A stretch of DNA of 50,074 bases from an uncultured Pelagibacteraceae bacterium (GCA_902572775.1 CACGHF010000003.1:1-50074); one strand, 5' to 3'. Positions 14,641-25,496 are shown, numbered from the stretch's first letter. Made by a program: numbers and translations. Notes: a model not told the origin generated them from the sequence alone.

Positions 14641-15905
14641 TTTAAATTCAAAACTTCACCTGCAAGATATAACGATCCAGTAATTAGTATTATATCATTT
14701 TCCTTGACTGGAATTGACTTTATTGCGTCCTCTATACTTTCCTTATAATTAATATTTGAAAAGCCATTTAGCTTATTTTTAAGTTCTTCTCCTTTAATTG
14801 AATTAGGTTGATTAGGTATGTCTATTGTAGTCAATGAAGAAATATCCTTAAAGAAACTCATATATTCATTATGATCTTTATTAGCCATCATTCCAAGAAT
14901 GATATGTTTATTGCAATCTAAACTTTCCAAGTATTCATTCAAAACTTTTGCACCCAAAGGGTTATGAGACCCATCAACAAAAAGTTTGTGATCTTTTAAA
15001 AGCTCTTTAAGTTTTCCAGATTTAATTTCTTGTAATCTTGCAATACTGTTTATTTTTAAAACACCTTTTTTAATATGATCATCTTTAATATTTAAATCTT
15101 TCAAAATTCTTAGGGTTGCAATAGCTGTTGAAACATTTTCTAATTGAAATTGACCTTTAACATTTGGCATAGGTAATTTTATTCCCCCAAATTGATCTTC
15201 ATAATAAAAGAAGTCATTTTCTTGCATTGTAAAACTATAATTTTCATTATGGAAAAACTTATTTGATCTGTTATTTGAAATTGTTTTTTTAATATTTTCT
15301 TTGATTTTATTAGTACTTTGTTTTGCAACTATAATATTTGAGTTTAAAAGGGTTGATGTTTTCTCAAAAATAATTTTTTCAACAGTTTGTTCATTTTCAG
15401 GTAGCCAATCTAAATGATCGAGGCCAATAGATGTTACGACACTAGCAAGGTTATTTTTTAAGATATTAGTAGCGTCAAATCTAAAGAATAATCCACTTTC
15501 AATTAAATTTATATTATCTGGGTATTGAGATGCTTTTAAAAAATAAGCCGCAGTCAGTATTTCAAAAAAAGTAATTGGTTCACCATTGTTAGCTTCCTCA
15601 ACTTCTTCAAGTAAATTTGCCAAATCTTCATCATTCAATTCTTCATTATTAAAAACAAACCTTTCATTGATAATTTTGATATGAGGACTAGTGTAGATAT
15701 TACAATTGAAATTTGCTTCCTTTAAAATAGAAAACATTGCTTGGATAGTTGAGTACTTTCCATTAGTACCAACAATTGAAATTGCTTTGATTTTATCTTG
15801 AGGATTTCCTAATTTTTTGCAGAGACTTTGAATACGATCTAGACTTAAATCTATTTCTTTAGGATGCAGCTCTTGTAAGCGACTGACTATCTTCTGAATT
15901 TTCAT
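14637..15905 (-). CDS. folC: Folylpolyglutamate/dihydrofolate synthase
   Basis: ISIVGTNGKYSTIQAM, YTSPHIKIINERF, LFVDGSHNPLGAKVL. Confidence 0.9.
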   Translation of the reverse strand: MKIQKIVSRLQELHPKEIDLSLDRIQSLCKKLGNPQDKIKAISIVGTNGKYSTIQAMFSILKEANFNCNIYTSPHIKIINERFVFNNEELNDEDLANLLEEVEEANNGEPITFFEILTAAYFLKASQYPDNINLIESGLFFRFDATNILKNNLASVVTSIGLDHLDWLPENEQTVEKIIFEKTSTLLNSNIIVAKQSTNKIKENIKKTISNNRSNKFFHNENYSFTMQENDFFYYEDQFGGIKLPMPNVKGQFQLENVSTAIATLRILKDLNIKDDHIKKGVLKINSIARLQEIKSGKLKELLKDHKLFVDGSHNPLGAKVLNEYLESLDCNKHIILGMMANKDHNEYMSFFKDISSLTTIDIPNQPNSIKGEELKNKLNGFSNINYKESIEDAIKSIPVKENDIILITGSLYLAGEVLNLN

Positions 15906-16788
15906 TTTGTTCAGCACTTATATCAGAATTTTTCTTTAACAATATTGATAATAAGGTTCCAATTTTAGATGCAAGATCTTTACGCTCAACAATTAAATCG
16001 ACAAAACCAGTTTTTTCAACATATTCACTTTTTTGGAAACCTTCTGGAAGTTCTTCTTTAACAGTTCCTTGTATTACTCTTGCACCTGCAAATGCAATTA
16101 AAGCTCCTGGTTCTGCAATATGAATATCACCTAACATAGCGTATGATGCGGTAATACCCCCTGCAGTAGGATCAGTGACACAAACTAAATACGGAAGACC
16201 GTTTTTCTTTAATTCATTTATTGCAAGTGTTGTTCTTGTCATTTGAGATAAAGAAATTAAACTTTCCATCATTCTCATACCTCCACCAGCGCTAATACAT
16301 AAAAAAGGTGTTTGATTTTCTATCGCATGCTGTATTCCATATAAAAAAGCTTCACCTTCTGCTGCTGCCATTGAAGCTCCTAAAAAATCAAAATCAGAAG
16401 CTACAGCAGTAATTTTAATATTATTTATAGTTCCAGAAGCAACCATCATTCCACATTCTAATCCTGTTTTTTTTCGAGCACTTTTTAATCTTTCTTTATA
16501 AGGTTTAGAGTCTGTCCAATTTAGTGGATCATCTTTTGGTATTGGGGTTTTAAAAATCTCGTAATTATTTTTTCCAAACAATATATCAAATCTTTGATGA
16601 GGTTTTATTCTATGATGACGTTTACAATCAGGACATACCCATAAGTTTTCCTCTAAATCCTTTTTTAAAATTGGACCCTTACAACATGATGTCCAATCAC
16701 TTTTTGCAATATCTTCTTTCGTAGCTCTTTCACGTATAGCAGTTTTAATTTTTTCACCTGCTTTAATAATTTTAGTTATCCAGTTCAT
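15859..16788 (-). CDS. accD: Acetyl-CoA carboxylase carboxyltransferase beta subunit
   Basis: CPDCKRHHRIKPHQRFDILF, CISAGGGMRMMESLISLSQM, GALIAFAGARVIQGT. Confidence 0.95.
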   Translation of the reverse strand: MNWITKIIKAGEKIKTAIRERATKEDIAKSDWTSCCKGPILKKDLEENLWVCPDCKRHHRIKPHQRFDILFGKNNYEIFKTPIPKDDPLNWTDSKPYKERLKSARKKTGLECGMMVASGTINNIKITAVASDFDFLGASMAAAEGEAFLYGIQHAIENQTPFLCISAGGGMRMMESLISLSQMTRTTLAINELKKNGLPYLVCVTDPTAGGITASYAMLGDIHIAEPGALIAFAGARVIQGTVKEELPEGFQKSEYVEKTGFVDLIVERKDLASKIGTLLSILLKKNSDISAEQNENSEDSQSLTRAAS

Positions 16789-17585
16789 TGAATTTTATTT
16801 TTTAATCTCTTAACGATATTAGTAACATTTGTGACAGCATTTTGTCTCTTTTCAATTGATTTAGAGATTTCCTTGCAAATTGCACTACCAACCACTAAAC
16901 CATCAGCTTTTTTAAGAGATTGGATGGTTTTTTCTGTAATACCAAAGCCAATAACAACATTTTTAGATTTATTTTGTTTTTTTATTTTATTGTATTTTTC
17001 TAATATTTTCTTTGGGGACACCTTAAGCTTTCCACCTGTGGTGGATAACATGCTTATATAATAAATCATATCGTGTGAGTCTTTTATGATTTTTTTCAAT
17101 CTTATCTTAGAAGTCGTTGGAGAAACTAATTGAATAAAATTAATTCCTTTTTTTTTGCATTTTGACGCAAAATTTTTATTTTCTGGATAAGGTAAATCAA
17201 CAACAATTAAACCATCAACTTTTGATTTCTTGCATTTTTCTAAAAATCTATTTTGATTATATTGATATATCATGTTGTAATAACCCATTAATATAATCGG
17301 TTTATTTTTTTTTATTTTTTTAAAATTTTTTACTATTGAAAATACATCATTAATTTTAATACCATTTTTAATTGCTCTATAAGCACTTGTTTGTATTTGT
17401 CCTCCATCAGCTATTGGAGTGTTATGGGGAAAACCTAATTCACAAATATCTGCATAATTTGAAATTGATTTTAATATTTCTAAAGATTTTTTTTTAGTAT
17501 TGTCTCCAGCAACAGTATAAGTCAGTAAAGCTGGTCTATTCTCTTTTTTTGCAGCTGAGAAAGCTTTACTGATTAATGAATTCAT
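16785..17585 (-). CDS. trpA: Tryptophan synthase alpha subunit
   Basis: ELGFPHNTPIADGGQIQTSAYRAI, GLIVVDLPYPE, VVIGFGITE. Confidence 0.95.
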   Translation of the reverse strand: MNSLISKAFSAAKKENRPALLTYTVAGDNTKKKSLEILKSISNYADICELGFPHNTPIADGGQIQTSAYRAIKNGIKINDVFSIVKNFKKIKKNKPIILMGYYNMIYQYNQNRFLEKCKKSKVDGLIVVDLPYPENKNFASKCKKKGINFIQLVSPTTSKIRLKKIIKDSHDMIYYISMLSTTGGKLKVSPKKILEKYNKIKKQNKSKNVVIGFGITEKTIQSLKKADGLVVGSAICKEISKSIEKRQNAVTNVTNIVKRLKNKIQ

Positions 17586-18814
17586 TAATTTTTACCCAAC
17601 CTCTCTTTTAAGATATCTCTATCTTTTTTAGCATCACCACAAGAGTTAACAATTATAATTGTATCTTTATTTAATTTTGGAGCAATTTTTATAGCCTCAG
17701 CAAATGCGTGGCTAGGTTCTAAGCTTGGATTAAGTTTTTCAAATTTAGTTACCATCACATGTGCTTTAAGCGCTTCTTCGTCAGTTGCATAAGTGTATCT
17801 AGCTCGTTTTGTATCTTTTAAAAAACAATGTATTGGACTAACACCTGGGTAATCCAATCCAGCGCTAATCGACTCAGTGTCATTAATTTGACCTTCATTG
17901 TTTTGACAAACATAGGAGGCTGCACCATGTAAAATTCCAATTTTAGCATTTCTACTCAAAGGAGCGGCATGGAGTTTAGATTTTCTTGGACCCCCAGCTT
18001 CTACACCAACTAGCTCTATTTGTGATTTATTAAAATCTATAAATTCACTCCAAAAACCATATGCTGAACTCCCACCACCTACACAGTTGATTAATTTTAT
18101 TTTTTTTGGAATTTTTTTGAATTCTTGTTTAATTTGTATTTTTAATTCTCTTGAAATTTGTGTTGTGCTCCATCCACAAATTTTTACAAATATATTTGGA
18201 CCAACTGTACTTCCTACACACATATGTGTAGTGTCACAATTTGATACCCAATATCTCATACACTCACTAACTGCATCGACTAATGTTTGACTGCCTGAAT
18301 ATACAGGAACTATTTCAGCACCATTTTTTCTCATAGCATCACAATTTGGTTTTTGTCTCTTGATATCTTTTGCACCCATGAAAATTTTACATTTGAGACC
18401 AAATTTTTTTGCAGCCATACTCAACATTTTACCTGCATAACCTGCACCAGTGTCACCAACTATATATTTTTTTCCCATAGCCTTACAAATTAATGCATGA
18501 ACAGTTGCATTGTATATTTTGTGGGCTCCACCATTAGCTTCCGACACAACTTTAGCCCATATTTGAGCACCACCCAAATGATTAGATAAATTTTCTAATT
18601 TTACAAATGACGTGGGTGATCCTATGTAATTCTTAAAATAGTAATCTCTCTTTTTTAAAAATTTCTTATTATTTCTTAATTTTGAAAACTCCAGTGTAAG
18701 ATCTTCTACAGGTTTTTTTAAAGTTTCAGGAATAAAACTTCCTCCAAATTTACCACCCCAAAAACCGTTACGATCATGCTGGTCAATTAGAGGAATTTTT
18801 TTTTTAAGTTTCAT
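17585..18814 (-). CDS. trpB: Tryptophan synthase beta subunit
   Basis: GGAHKIYNATVHALICKAMGK, INCVGGGSSAYGFWSEF, SAGLDYPGVSPIH. Confidence 0.95.
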   Translation of the reverse strand: MKLKKKIPLIDQHDRNGFWGGKFGGSFIPETLKKPVEDLTLEFSKLRNNKKFLKKRDYYFKNYIGSPTSFVKLENLSNHLGGAQIWAKVVSEANGGAHKIYNATVHALICKAMGKKYIVGDTGAGYAGKMLSMAAKKFGLKCKIFMGAKDIKRQKPNCDAMRKNGAEIVPVYSGSQTLVDAVSECMRYWVSNCDTTHMCVGSTVGPNIFVKICGWSTTQISRELKIQIKQEFKKIPKKIKLINCVGGGSSAYGFWSEFIDFNKSQIELVGVEAGGPRKSKLHAAPLSRNAKIGILHGAASYVCQNNEGQINDTESISAGLDYPGVSPIHCFLKDTKRARYTYATDEEALKAHVMVTKFEKLNPSLEPSHAFAEAIKIAPKLNKDTIIIVNSCGDAKKDRDILKERLGKN

Positions 18815-19433
18815 TTATTAATTTATTTAAATTGTTTAAAAAAATATTTATTTTGGATGTATCTTTTAATCCAGAAGTTTCCAAGCCTCCAGATAAATCT
18901 AAGTAATTAGCAATTTTCTCATAATTTTTTAGGTTATCATCGAATTTTATATTACCAGCTAGCATTAATTCCTTATTTAATTTGATATTTTTAATGAAGT
19001 TATGATCAAAGCTATGACTTTTTTCATAACCTTTGCTATCAAATAAATATACATCTGTTACGTCAACAAATGACTTATACCTAAGAACATCGGTTTCATC
19101 TTTTATTGTAAGAGCTGTAATAATTTTTTTTTGATATTTATGTTTTATAGTTTTGATTTCATCTGGAGTGCAGTCATACAATTGATAATAATCAAAAGGT
19201 AAATTTTTTATTTCTTCTAAAATTTTATTATTAGGTTTTACTAAAACAGCCACAAATTCACATTTGTTTTTGTTTAAATTTAACAATTTGTTTAGAGAGT
19301 CAAGCTCAATATATCTTGAGCTTTTTGGGTAATTACATATGAAGCCAATAAATTTTGGGGGGTGAGAATGATTGATTATGTAATTTAAAGTTTCAGAATC
19401 TTTTACTCCACAAATCTTGCAACCTTTGATCAT
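18804..19433 (-). CDS. trpF: Phosphoribosylanthranilate isomerase
   Basis: KICGVKDSETLNYI, LMLAGNI, YLDLSGGLETSGLKDTSKI. Confidence 0.9.
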   Translation of the reverse strand: MIKGCKICGVKDSETLNYIINHSHPPKFIGFICNYPKSSRYIELDSLNKLLNLNKNKCEFVAVLVKPNNKILEEIKNLPFDYYQLYDCTPDEIKTIKHKYQKKIITALTIKDETDVLRYKSFVDVTDVYLFDSKGYEKSHSFDHNFIKNIKLNKELMLAGNIKFDDNLKNYEKIANYLDLSGGLETSGLKDTSKINIFLNNLNKLINET

Positions 19434-20122
19434 TTGTTTAAATGATCTGTAAGTTTTTTAATGTTATTTGTTATGTTACCTTTTGTAAGAGATCTTCCAA
19501 TAACAATACCAGAAACCTTATTTTTAAAAGCTTGTTTAGGTGTCATAATCCTCATTTGATCATTTGAACTTTCATTAGGCAATCTTATTCCTGGAGTTAC
19601 AATTAGTAATTTTTTGTATTTTTTTCTAACCATCATAGCTTCTTCTGCTGAACAAACTATTCCATCACAACCTGATTTTTTAATAAGACCAGCTTGTTTT
19701 AAAACTAGTTGTTTAACCTTTTTAGTATGACCTATTTGTTGAATAGATTTGTTATTAAGACTTGTTAAAATTGTGACACCTAATACTTTTATATTTTTAT
19801 TAATTTTTTTTGATTTTTTTTTGACTGCTTTTAGCATTTCCAAACCTCCACTAGCATGTACTGTGATATACATACATTTTTTTAAGTCTTTTAAGCTATC
19901 AATTGCAGATAAGGCAGTTTGAGGAATATCATTTATTTTTAAGTCTAGCCAAAACGTAGATTTAAACTTTTCTAAAAATTTTCTACCATGTTTTGAATAA
20001 AAAAATTGTAGCCCAAATTTAGGAATTATTTTAAGTTTTTTTGTTCTTGTTTGATTGATTATTTTTTTTATCTTAACTAAATCTGATGAATCACATGCAA
20101 CAAAAATAATTTTATCCTTCAT
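19430..20122 (-). CDS. pyrF: Orotidine 5'-phosphate decarboxylase
   Basis: FWLDLKINDIPQTALSAI, GCDGIVCSAEEA, LLIVTPGIRL. Confidence 0.9.
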   Translation of the reverse strand: MKDKIIFVACDSSDLVKIKKIINQTRTKKLKIIPKFGLQFFYSKHGRKFLEKFKSTFWLDLKINDIPQTALSAIDSLKDLKKCMYITVHASGGLEMLKAVKKKSKKINKNIKVLGVTILTSLNNKSIQQIGHTKKVKQLVLKQAGLIKKSGCDGIVCSAEEAMMVRKKYKKLLIVTPGIRLPNESSNDQMRIMTPKQAFKNKVSGIVIGRSLTKGNITNNIKKLTDHLNK

Positions 20123-20402
20123 TATTTAATTTTTTAAACAAGTCTTTAGACATTTTAAAGTGAATAGTTTTTTTTTCTGGTGTGTTTACTTTTTCGCCTG
20201 TTTTTGGGTTTCTTGAAATTCTAGCTTTTTGAATATGTGTTTCGAAGACCCCAAAACCCCTGAACTCACAACGATCACCTCTTTTAAGGGCTCTTTTAAT
20301 TTCATTAAGTATTATATTAATAAATTTTTCTAGATCTTTTTTAAGGAAATTCGGGTAGTTTTTTGAAAGTTGTTTTAAAAGCTTTGATTTTACAATAGCC
20401 AA
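20112..20402 (-). CDS. ihfB: Integration host factor beta / HU-family protein
   Basis: DRCEFRGFGVFETHIQKARISRNPKTGEKVNTPEKKTIHFK. Confidence 0.9.
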   Translation of the reverse strand: MAIVKSKLLKQLSKNYPNFLKKDLEKFINIILNEIKRALKRGDRCEFRGFGVFETHIQKARISRNPKTGEKVNTPEKKTIHFKMSKDLFKKLNNEG

Positions 20403-20421
20403 TTTAATTCTTCTTCAATTA

Positions 20422-22152
20422 TTATTGCTCTTCTTCAGTTTTTTTTTTAAGTGATTCAGAGAGATTGCTAAATGGTAAATTTTTTCCACTAGCCTCACTA
20501 CCATAAGTTTTTAGAGCTAAATCTCGAGCCTGTTCCTCTAAATATTTAATACTCAATGTTACTTTTCTCTTATCTAACTGTAGTTCCTTGATTCCAACAT
20601 CAACTTTTTCCCCGCCCGTCCATCTTGAAGGCCTTGCATCTGCTGCATTTAATGCTATCTCTGATTTTTTAATTTGAAAGTCCATTTCACAACCTTCAGT
20701 AGGTCTAACGATTAAACCCTTATTGTCTGTTTTAATTACTTTCACGGTTATTGTGCTTCCTTTTTCTTTATCTTTGAAGAAATCAAATGGATCTGCTTGA
20801 GTTTGTCTTAGACCAACTCTTATTTTTTGTTCCGATGCTTTTACCTCTAAAACTTTAACCTTAAGTTTATCACCCTTTTTGTACTTAGCTAATTCTTCCT
20901 CGCCATTATTTAGATAGGATAAATCATTACAATGTAAAAAAGCATCAATATCTAGATTTTCAATTTTAACAAACAACGAGTAGTCATTTTTATTTACAAC
21001 TTCACCTTCAACAACGCTATCAACAGGATATTTTTTCTCAAATGTTTCAAAAGGATTTTCTTGAGTTAATCTATGTGAAATAGCAATACGTCTTTTTTCC
21101 TTAGATATATCAGTTATTACACATGAAATCACCTCACCAATTTTGAACATTTTTTTTGCAGAAATATTTTTCTTCGTCCAACTAAGTTCACTAGAATGCA
21201 GCAAGGTTGTTAGTCCAGGCTCTAATTCACAAAAAGCCCCAAAGTCCATGATCTTCATTATTTTAACTTTATAAACTTTATTTAATTCATAATTATCTAT
21301 ATGTTCAAAAGGATCTGGAGACAATTGCTTAATTGAGCAACCTACCTGAAGTTTAGTTTCATCAACTGAAATTACTTTTAAGTCTTTTTTCTGGCCAATT
21401 TCTAGTATGTCAGAAGGGTGGTCAATCCTACTGTAGCTCAATTCCTGAAGGTGAGTTAAAACATCCAGCTCACCGTTTACAGAGAAGAACGCCCCGAAGC
21501 TGCTAAAGCCTTTACATTCTGCATCCTTAATAATATCACCCACTTTGTAACGAGATATTAATTGAGCCTTGTCCTGTTTCTTAAATGATGAAATTATTTC
21601 TCTTCGAGAAACGCAACAATTCCCCCGCAGTTTGTCAATTTTGATTATTGCAAATTTTTGAGGTACATTCATTAGCTTTGAAACATCTTTCATTGGAATG
21701 GTATCTACTTGTGATCCTGGAAGGAAAGCAAGAGTCCCCGTTTCAACATGTTCAACAATAAACCCTCCCTTAACCTTGGACGTTATCTTTCCAATTATTG
21801 GCTCATTTTTTTCATAATATGAAATAATTTGATCCCAGCCTTTAATTTTTTGGGCTTTACTTGCTGATACTAAGACCTCACCATTTTTATCTTCTATTTT
21901 TTCTAACAAAACAGGGATGGTCTCTCCAACTTTAATCTTTTCTGATAAACCCATGCTTTTTAATTCATTGATATCTAAAACTGGTTCTGATTTTAATCCT
22001 TCTACAAAAAGAAATACAAATTTTTCAGTAATTTTATTTATTTTACCCTCTATTATTTTACCTTCTTCAATTTTGATTTTTGATAGCTGACTATTTAGTA
22101 ATTTTTCAAATTCTTGTGATGCTGGATTTGATAAGTCGTTGTAGATTTCCAT
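20422..22152 (-). CDS. rpsA: 30S ribosomal protein S1
   Basis: Multiple S1 repeats (GAFCELEPGLTTLLHSSELSW); cmk-rpsA-ihfB order. Confidence 0.95.
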   Translation of the reverse strand: MEIYNDLSNPASQEFEKLLNSQLSKIKIEEGKIIEGKINKITEKFVFLFVEGLKSEPVLDINELKSMGLSEKIKVGETIPVLLEKIEDKNGEVLVSASKAQKIKGWDQIISYYEKNEPIIGKITSKVKGGFIVEHVETGTLAFLPGSQVDTIPMKDVSKLMNVPQKFAIIKIDKLRGNCCVSRREIISSFKKQDKAQLISRYKVGDIIKDAECKGFSSFGAFFSVNGELDVLTHLQELSYSRIDHPSDILEIGQKKDLKVISVDETKLQVGCSIKQLSPDPFEHIDNYELNKVYKVKIMKIMDFGAFCELEPGLTTLLHSSELSWTKKNISAKKMFKIGEVISCVITDISKEKRRIAISHRLTQENPFETFEKKYPVDSVVEGEVVNKNDYSLFVKIENLDIDAFLHCNDLSYLNNGEEELAKYKKGDKLKVKVLEVKASEQKIRVGLRQTQADPFDFFKDKEKGSTITVKVIKTDNKGLIVRPTEGCEMDFQIKKSEIALNAADARPSRWTGGEKVDVGIKELQLDKRKVTLSIKYLEEQARDLALKTYGSEASGKNLPFSNLSESLKKKTEEEQ

Positions 22153-22808
22153 TAAATATTAATTTTCCTATCTATTATTTTTTTTACTTTTAAAAAACAC
22201 AGTCTTCTATCTAACTTGCTGCTGTTTATCAATATAGAATCTTTAGTTTTCTTTAGGGGTGATATTTTTCGGTTTTTGTCACTTTTATCACGTTTTTTGA
22301 TGCTTTTTAGCACTTCAGAATAGGTAACTTTTTTTTTCAAGGATTTTAATTCTTTATATCTACGTAATGCTCTGATTTTAACATTTGCAGTTACATAAAA
22401 TTTAAAATCTGCGTCCGGAACAATATTGTATGTAATATCTCTGCCATCTAAACAAGAACCTTTGTATTTTTTAGGCGGGTTGTAAGCAAGATTTATTTGG
22501 AAAGAATGCACCATTTTTCTAATAGATTTAATTTTAGAAATTATAGAAGCTTCGGTTCCAACCTCATCAGATAACAAATTAATGTTAGAAAGATCTTTTA
22601 CTTTCAAAGAGTTAATTTTTGATTTAATAAATTTATTGTTAAATTTTTTTGGAAATTTTATTTTAAGATAAGCAATAAATCTATAAATTTTACCAGTATC
22701 TAAGTAGAAAAGGTTATAGTTTTTAGATATACTTTTTGCCAATGTTCCTGCACCAGCTGCAGCAGGAGAGTCAATCGCTATTTTTAAAATATTTTTTCTT
22801 TTAAACAT
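22152..22808 (-). CDS. cmk: Cytidylate kinase
   Basis: IAIDSPAAAGAGTLAK, YLDTGKIYRFIAY, CLDGRDITYNIVPDADFKFYVTA. Confidence 0.9.
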   Translation of the reverse strand: MFKRKNILKIAIDSPAAAGAGTLAKSISKNYNLFYLDTGKIYRFIAYLKIKFPKKFNNKFIKSKINSLKVKDLSNINLLSDEVGTEASIISKIKSIRKMVHSFQINLAYNPPKKYKGSCLDGRDITYNIVPDADFKFYVTANVKIRALRRYKELKSLKKKVTYSEVLKSIKKRDKSDKNRKISPLKKTKDSILINSSKLDRRLCFLKVKKIIDRKINI

Positions 22809-24127
22809 TATTTTTTAAATTTATTAATTATTTTTAAAAAATCTGGAAATGAAGTTTTTATTGAATCTTTATCATGGATATGCCAACTACCTCCAAATGA
22901 TAATGCCGCAATTAAGCTCGTCATAAAAACTCTATGATCTTTAAGATAATTTTTGATTGTAATTTTCTTATTTACTTTTAAATTTGGATTACCAAAAATT
23001 TTAATTGAATTTTCAGTTGTTATAGTTTTTATACCCATCATATTCAAAATTTTTGATCCCCACTTTAATCTTGGACTTTCTTTTTGATTAAGCTCAGACA
23101 AATCTTTGAAAAAAGATACTCCATCAGCTTTTGCAGCAACTAAAAAAATCACTAAAAATTCATCAATTGCTCCAGAATTTAATTTTATTGGACAATTAAT
23201 AGCTTTTAATTTTTTTGGACTTTTAATTTTTATATTTGCAATTTTTTCACCTTTATAAGTCTTTTTATTCTCAAATATTATTTTAACTCCCATTTTTTTT
23301 AAAATACTTATTATACCGGTTCTAGAAGGATTAATATTTACGTCTTTAATTTTCAAAGTGGAATTTTTTGTAAGAGTAGTTAGCACTATAAAAAAAGCAC
23401 TCGAACTAATATCAGAAGGAATATTATAATTAAATGATTTAATTTTTTTTGCTTTTTTTACTTTAATTACATCTAATTCTTTTTTTTTTGTTACCGTAAC
23501 TGGAATTTTTAAATGATTGCATAAAATTTCGGTATGGTCTCTGCTTTTAGCCGCTTTAATTAAAGTAGTTCCATTAGTCCTAATTCCAGCAAAAATAACA
23601 CTGCTTTTGCATTGAGCAGATCCTCTAGTTTCGTGATATTTGATGGGTTTAGGATCTTTTAATCCGTTTATTATCATCGGTAATTTTTTATTTTCTTTAA
23701 GTGATAAATTTGCCCCAAATTTTTTTAAGGGTTCAGCGATTCTTTTAAAGTCTCTTTTAGATAAACTTTTATCACCAACAATTTTTATTTTATGAGTTGA
23801 ATTAATTAATAAACCAGGCAAAAGTCTTGCAAGTGTACCTGAATTTTTTGCATCAATAATTATATTTTTTCTATACTTGTATCCATTCAGACCCTTGCCA
23901 TAAATTATACATTCTTTATTTTTTAAAATTACTTTAATTCCTAATTTTTTTACAGCTTGTATTGCCGCTAAAACGTCTTCTGAAATAAGTAAATTTTTAG
24001 ATTTAGAAATGCCAGAGGCCAATGAAGCTATTAGGATCCACCGAATACTCAAACTTTTATCGCCAGATACTCTTATAGTTTTGTTAAAGCTTTCAATTTT
24101 TTTCTTATTGATAAGAATTTTTTGCAT
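22808..24127 (-). CDS. aroA: 3-phosphoshikimate 1-carboxyvinyltransferase
   Basis: VSGDKSLSIRWILIASLA, DAKNSGTLARLLPGLL, IPSDISSSAFFIV. Confidence 0.95.
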   Translation of the reverse strand: MQKILINKKKIESFNKTIRVSGDKSLSIRWILIASLASGISKSKNLLISEDVLAAIQAVKKLGIKVILKNKECIIYGKGLNGYKYRKNIIIDAKNSGTLARLLPGLLINSTHKIKIVGDKSLSKRDFKRIAEPLKKFGANLSLKENKKLPMIINGLKDPKPIKYHETRGSAQCKSSVIFAGIRTNGTTLIKAAKSRDHTEILCNHLKIPVTVTKKKELDVIKVKKAKKIKSFNYNIPSDISSSAFFIVLTTLTKNSTLKIKDVNINPSRTGIISILKKMGVKIIFENKKTYKGEKIANIKIKSPKKLKAINCPIKLNSGAIDEFLVIFLVAAKADGVSFFKDLSELNQKESPRLKWGSKILNMMGIKTITTENSIKIFGNPNLKVNKKITIKNYLKDHRVFMTSLIAALSFGGSWHIHDKDSIKTSFPDFLKIINKFKK

Positions 24128-24139
24128 TTGGATAATTAA

Positions 24140-24916
24140 TTAATTAATTTTGAAAGATTCACCAAAGTAAGCAATTTTTGCACTTTCATTACTTACTAAG
24201 TTGATAGGTGTATCTTGAGCAACAATCTTACAGTTGTTAAGTATCATAGCTGTATCAACACAGGCAAGAAGATCTCTAGCCTGGTGATCACATATAATTA
24301 TTGTTATTTGAGTTTCTTGTTGCAATTTCACAATTATTTCTTGTAACATTTTGATTGTCATTACATCTAAAGCTGCGAAACATTCGTCTAACAATAGAAT
24401 TTTTGGATTACTTAATAAAGATAAAGCTATCACTAGTTTCTTCTTTTGACCTCCAGATAAAAATTTAGCTTTTATATTTCTTACATTATCTAGTTCAAAT
24501 TTATTAATTAAATAATTTACTTTATCTTTAATTAAAATTTTATTTTCAATTACAATTTCTCCTATAGCACTTAAATTATCCTCTAAAGAAAGGTCATTAA
24601 AATAACCTCCATACTGTGGGACATATCCAACTTTAAATTTTTTTGTTCTTAAATAAATTGGGTATTCTGTTACATCAGCGCCATTAATTTTGATTTTACC
24701 ATTATTAGGACTTATCAAACCTGTAAGAAGATTAAAAATAGTTGATTTACCCGCTCCATTTGGTCCCAACATTCCAAATATTTCACCTTTATTTATTTTA
24801 AAATTTATATTGTCCAAAATCAGTCTATTTCCATAAGATAATGAAATATTTTCGAACTCAATTTCGGAGTTTATATTTTTAAATGACTTAATTCTAAACT
24901 TTTTTATTATTCCCAT
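24140..24916 (-). CDS. lptB: LPS export ABC ATPase
   Basis: GMLGPNGAGKSTIFNLLTGL, FLSGGQKKKLVIALSL, LLLDECFAALD; next to lptC and kdsD. Confidence 0.85.
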   Translation of the reverse strand: MGIIKKFRIKSFKNINSEIEFENISLSYGNRLILDNINFKINKGEIFGMLGPNGAGKSTIFNLLTGLISPNNGKIKINGADVTEYPIYLRTKKFKVGYVPQYGGYFNDLSLEDNLSAIGEIVIENKILIKDKVNYLINKFELDNVRNIKAKFLSGGQKKKLVIALSLLSNPKILLLDECFAALDVMTIKMLQEIIVKLQQETQITIIICDHQARDLLACVDTAMILNNCKIVAQDTPINLVSNESAKIAYFGESFKIN

Positions 24917-24917
24917 T

Positions 24918-25496
24918 TTAATTTAAACTTTTTACATTAACTTTTTTATTTTTTGAATGCATGAAAATTTTAATGTTTTTTGAAGTTAAATTCATTTCAA
25001 TTACGTCAGCCTTTAAAACGTTCGTTATATTTTTATAAGTTACATTTTTAGAAATTATCATTGTATCTCTTAGTATAGAAAAATCTAAATATTCAGATTT
25101 AATATTATTATCTAAGTACTTTACTAATACATTCTTTGAAAAAATAGTATCATAATTTTTTATATTATATTTTCCAAAGTTAGAAGTAATCTTAATATTA
25201 TCAGAGTTATTTAGCTTTATTAATGCAACAACATCTGTAAGAAATATAATATCATTATTTGATATGTCTATTTCTCCTGTGGCTGCATTTATTATGTATT
25301 CATTCCCTTTGTTGTCCTTAGCGTTATAATTCACATTTTCTATAATATTTGAGCTATAAACTTCTTCAACTAATTTTGGTGTATTGTTATCTTTTTCACT
25401 TATATTGTTCTCGTTCTTAATATTAAAATAAATAAACAAAATAAAAATCGTAAATAATATTAAAAATAAAAATTTTAAATTTTTTTCAATTTTCAT
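24918..25496 (-). CDS. lptC: LPS export protein LptC-like
   Basis: N-terminal TM, LptC-like beta domain, adjacent to lptB. Confidence 0.7.
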   Translation of the reverse strand: MKIEKNLKFLFLILFTIFILFIYFNIKNENNISEKDNNTPKLVEEVYSSNIIENVNYNAKDNKGNEYIINAATGEIDISNNDIIFLTDVVALIKLNNSDNIKITSNFGKYNIKNYDTIFSKNVLVKYLDNNIKSEYLDFSILRDTMIISKNVTYKNITNVLKADVIEMNLTSKNIKIFMHSKNKKVNVKSLN

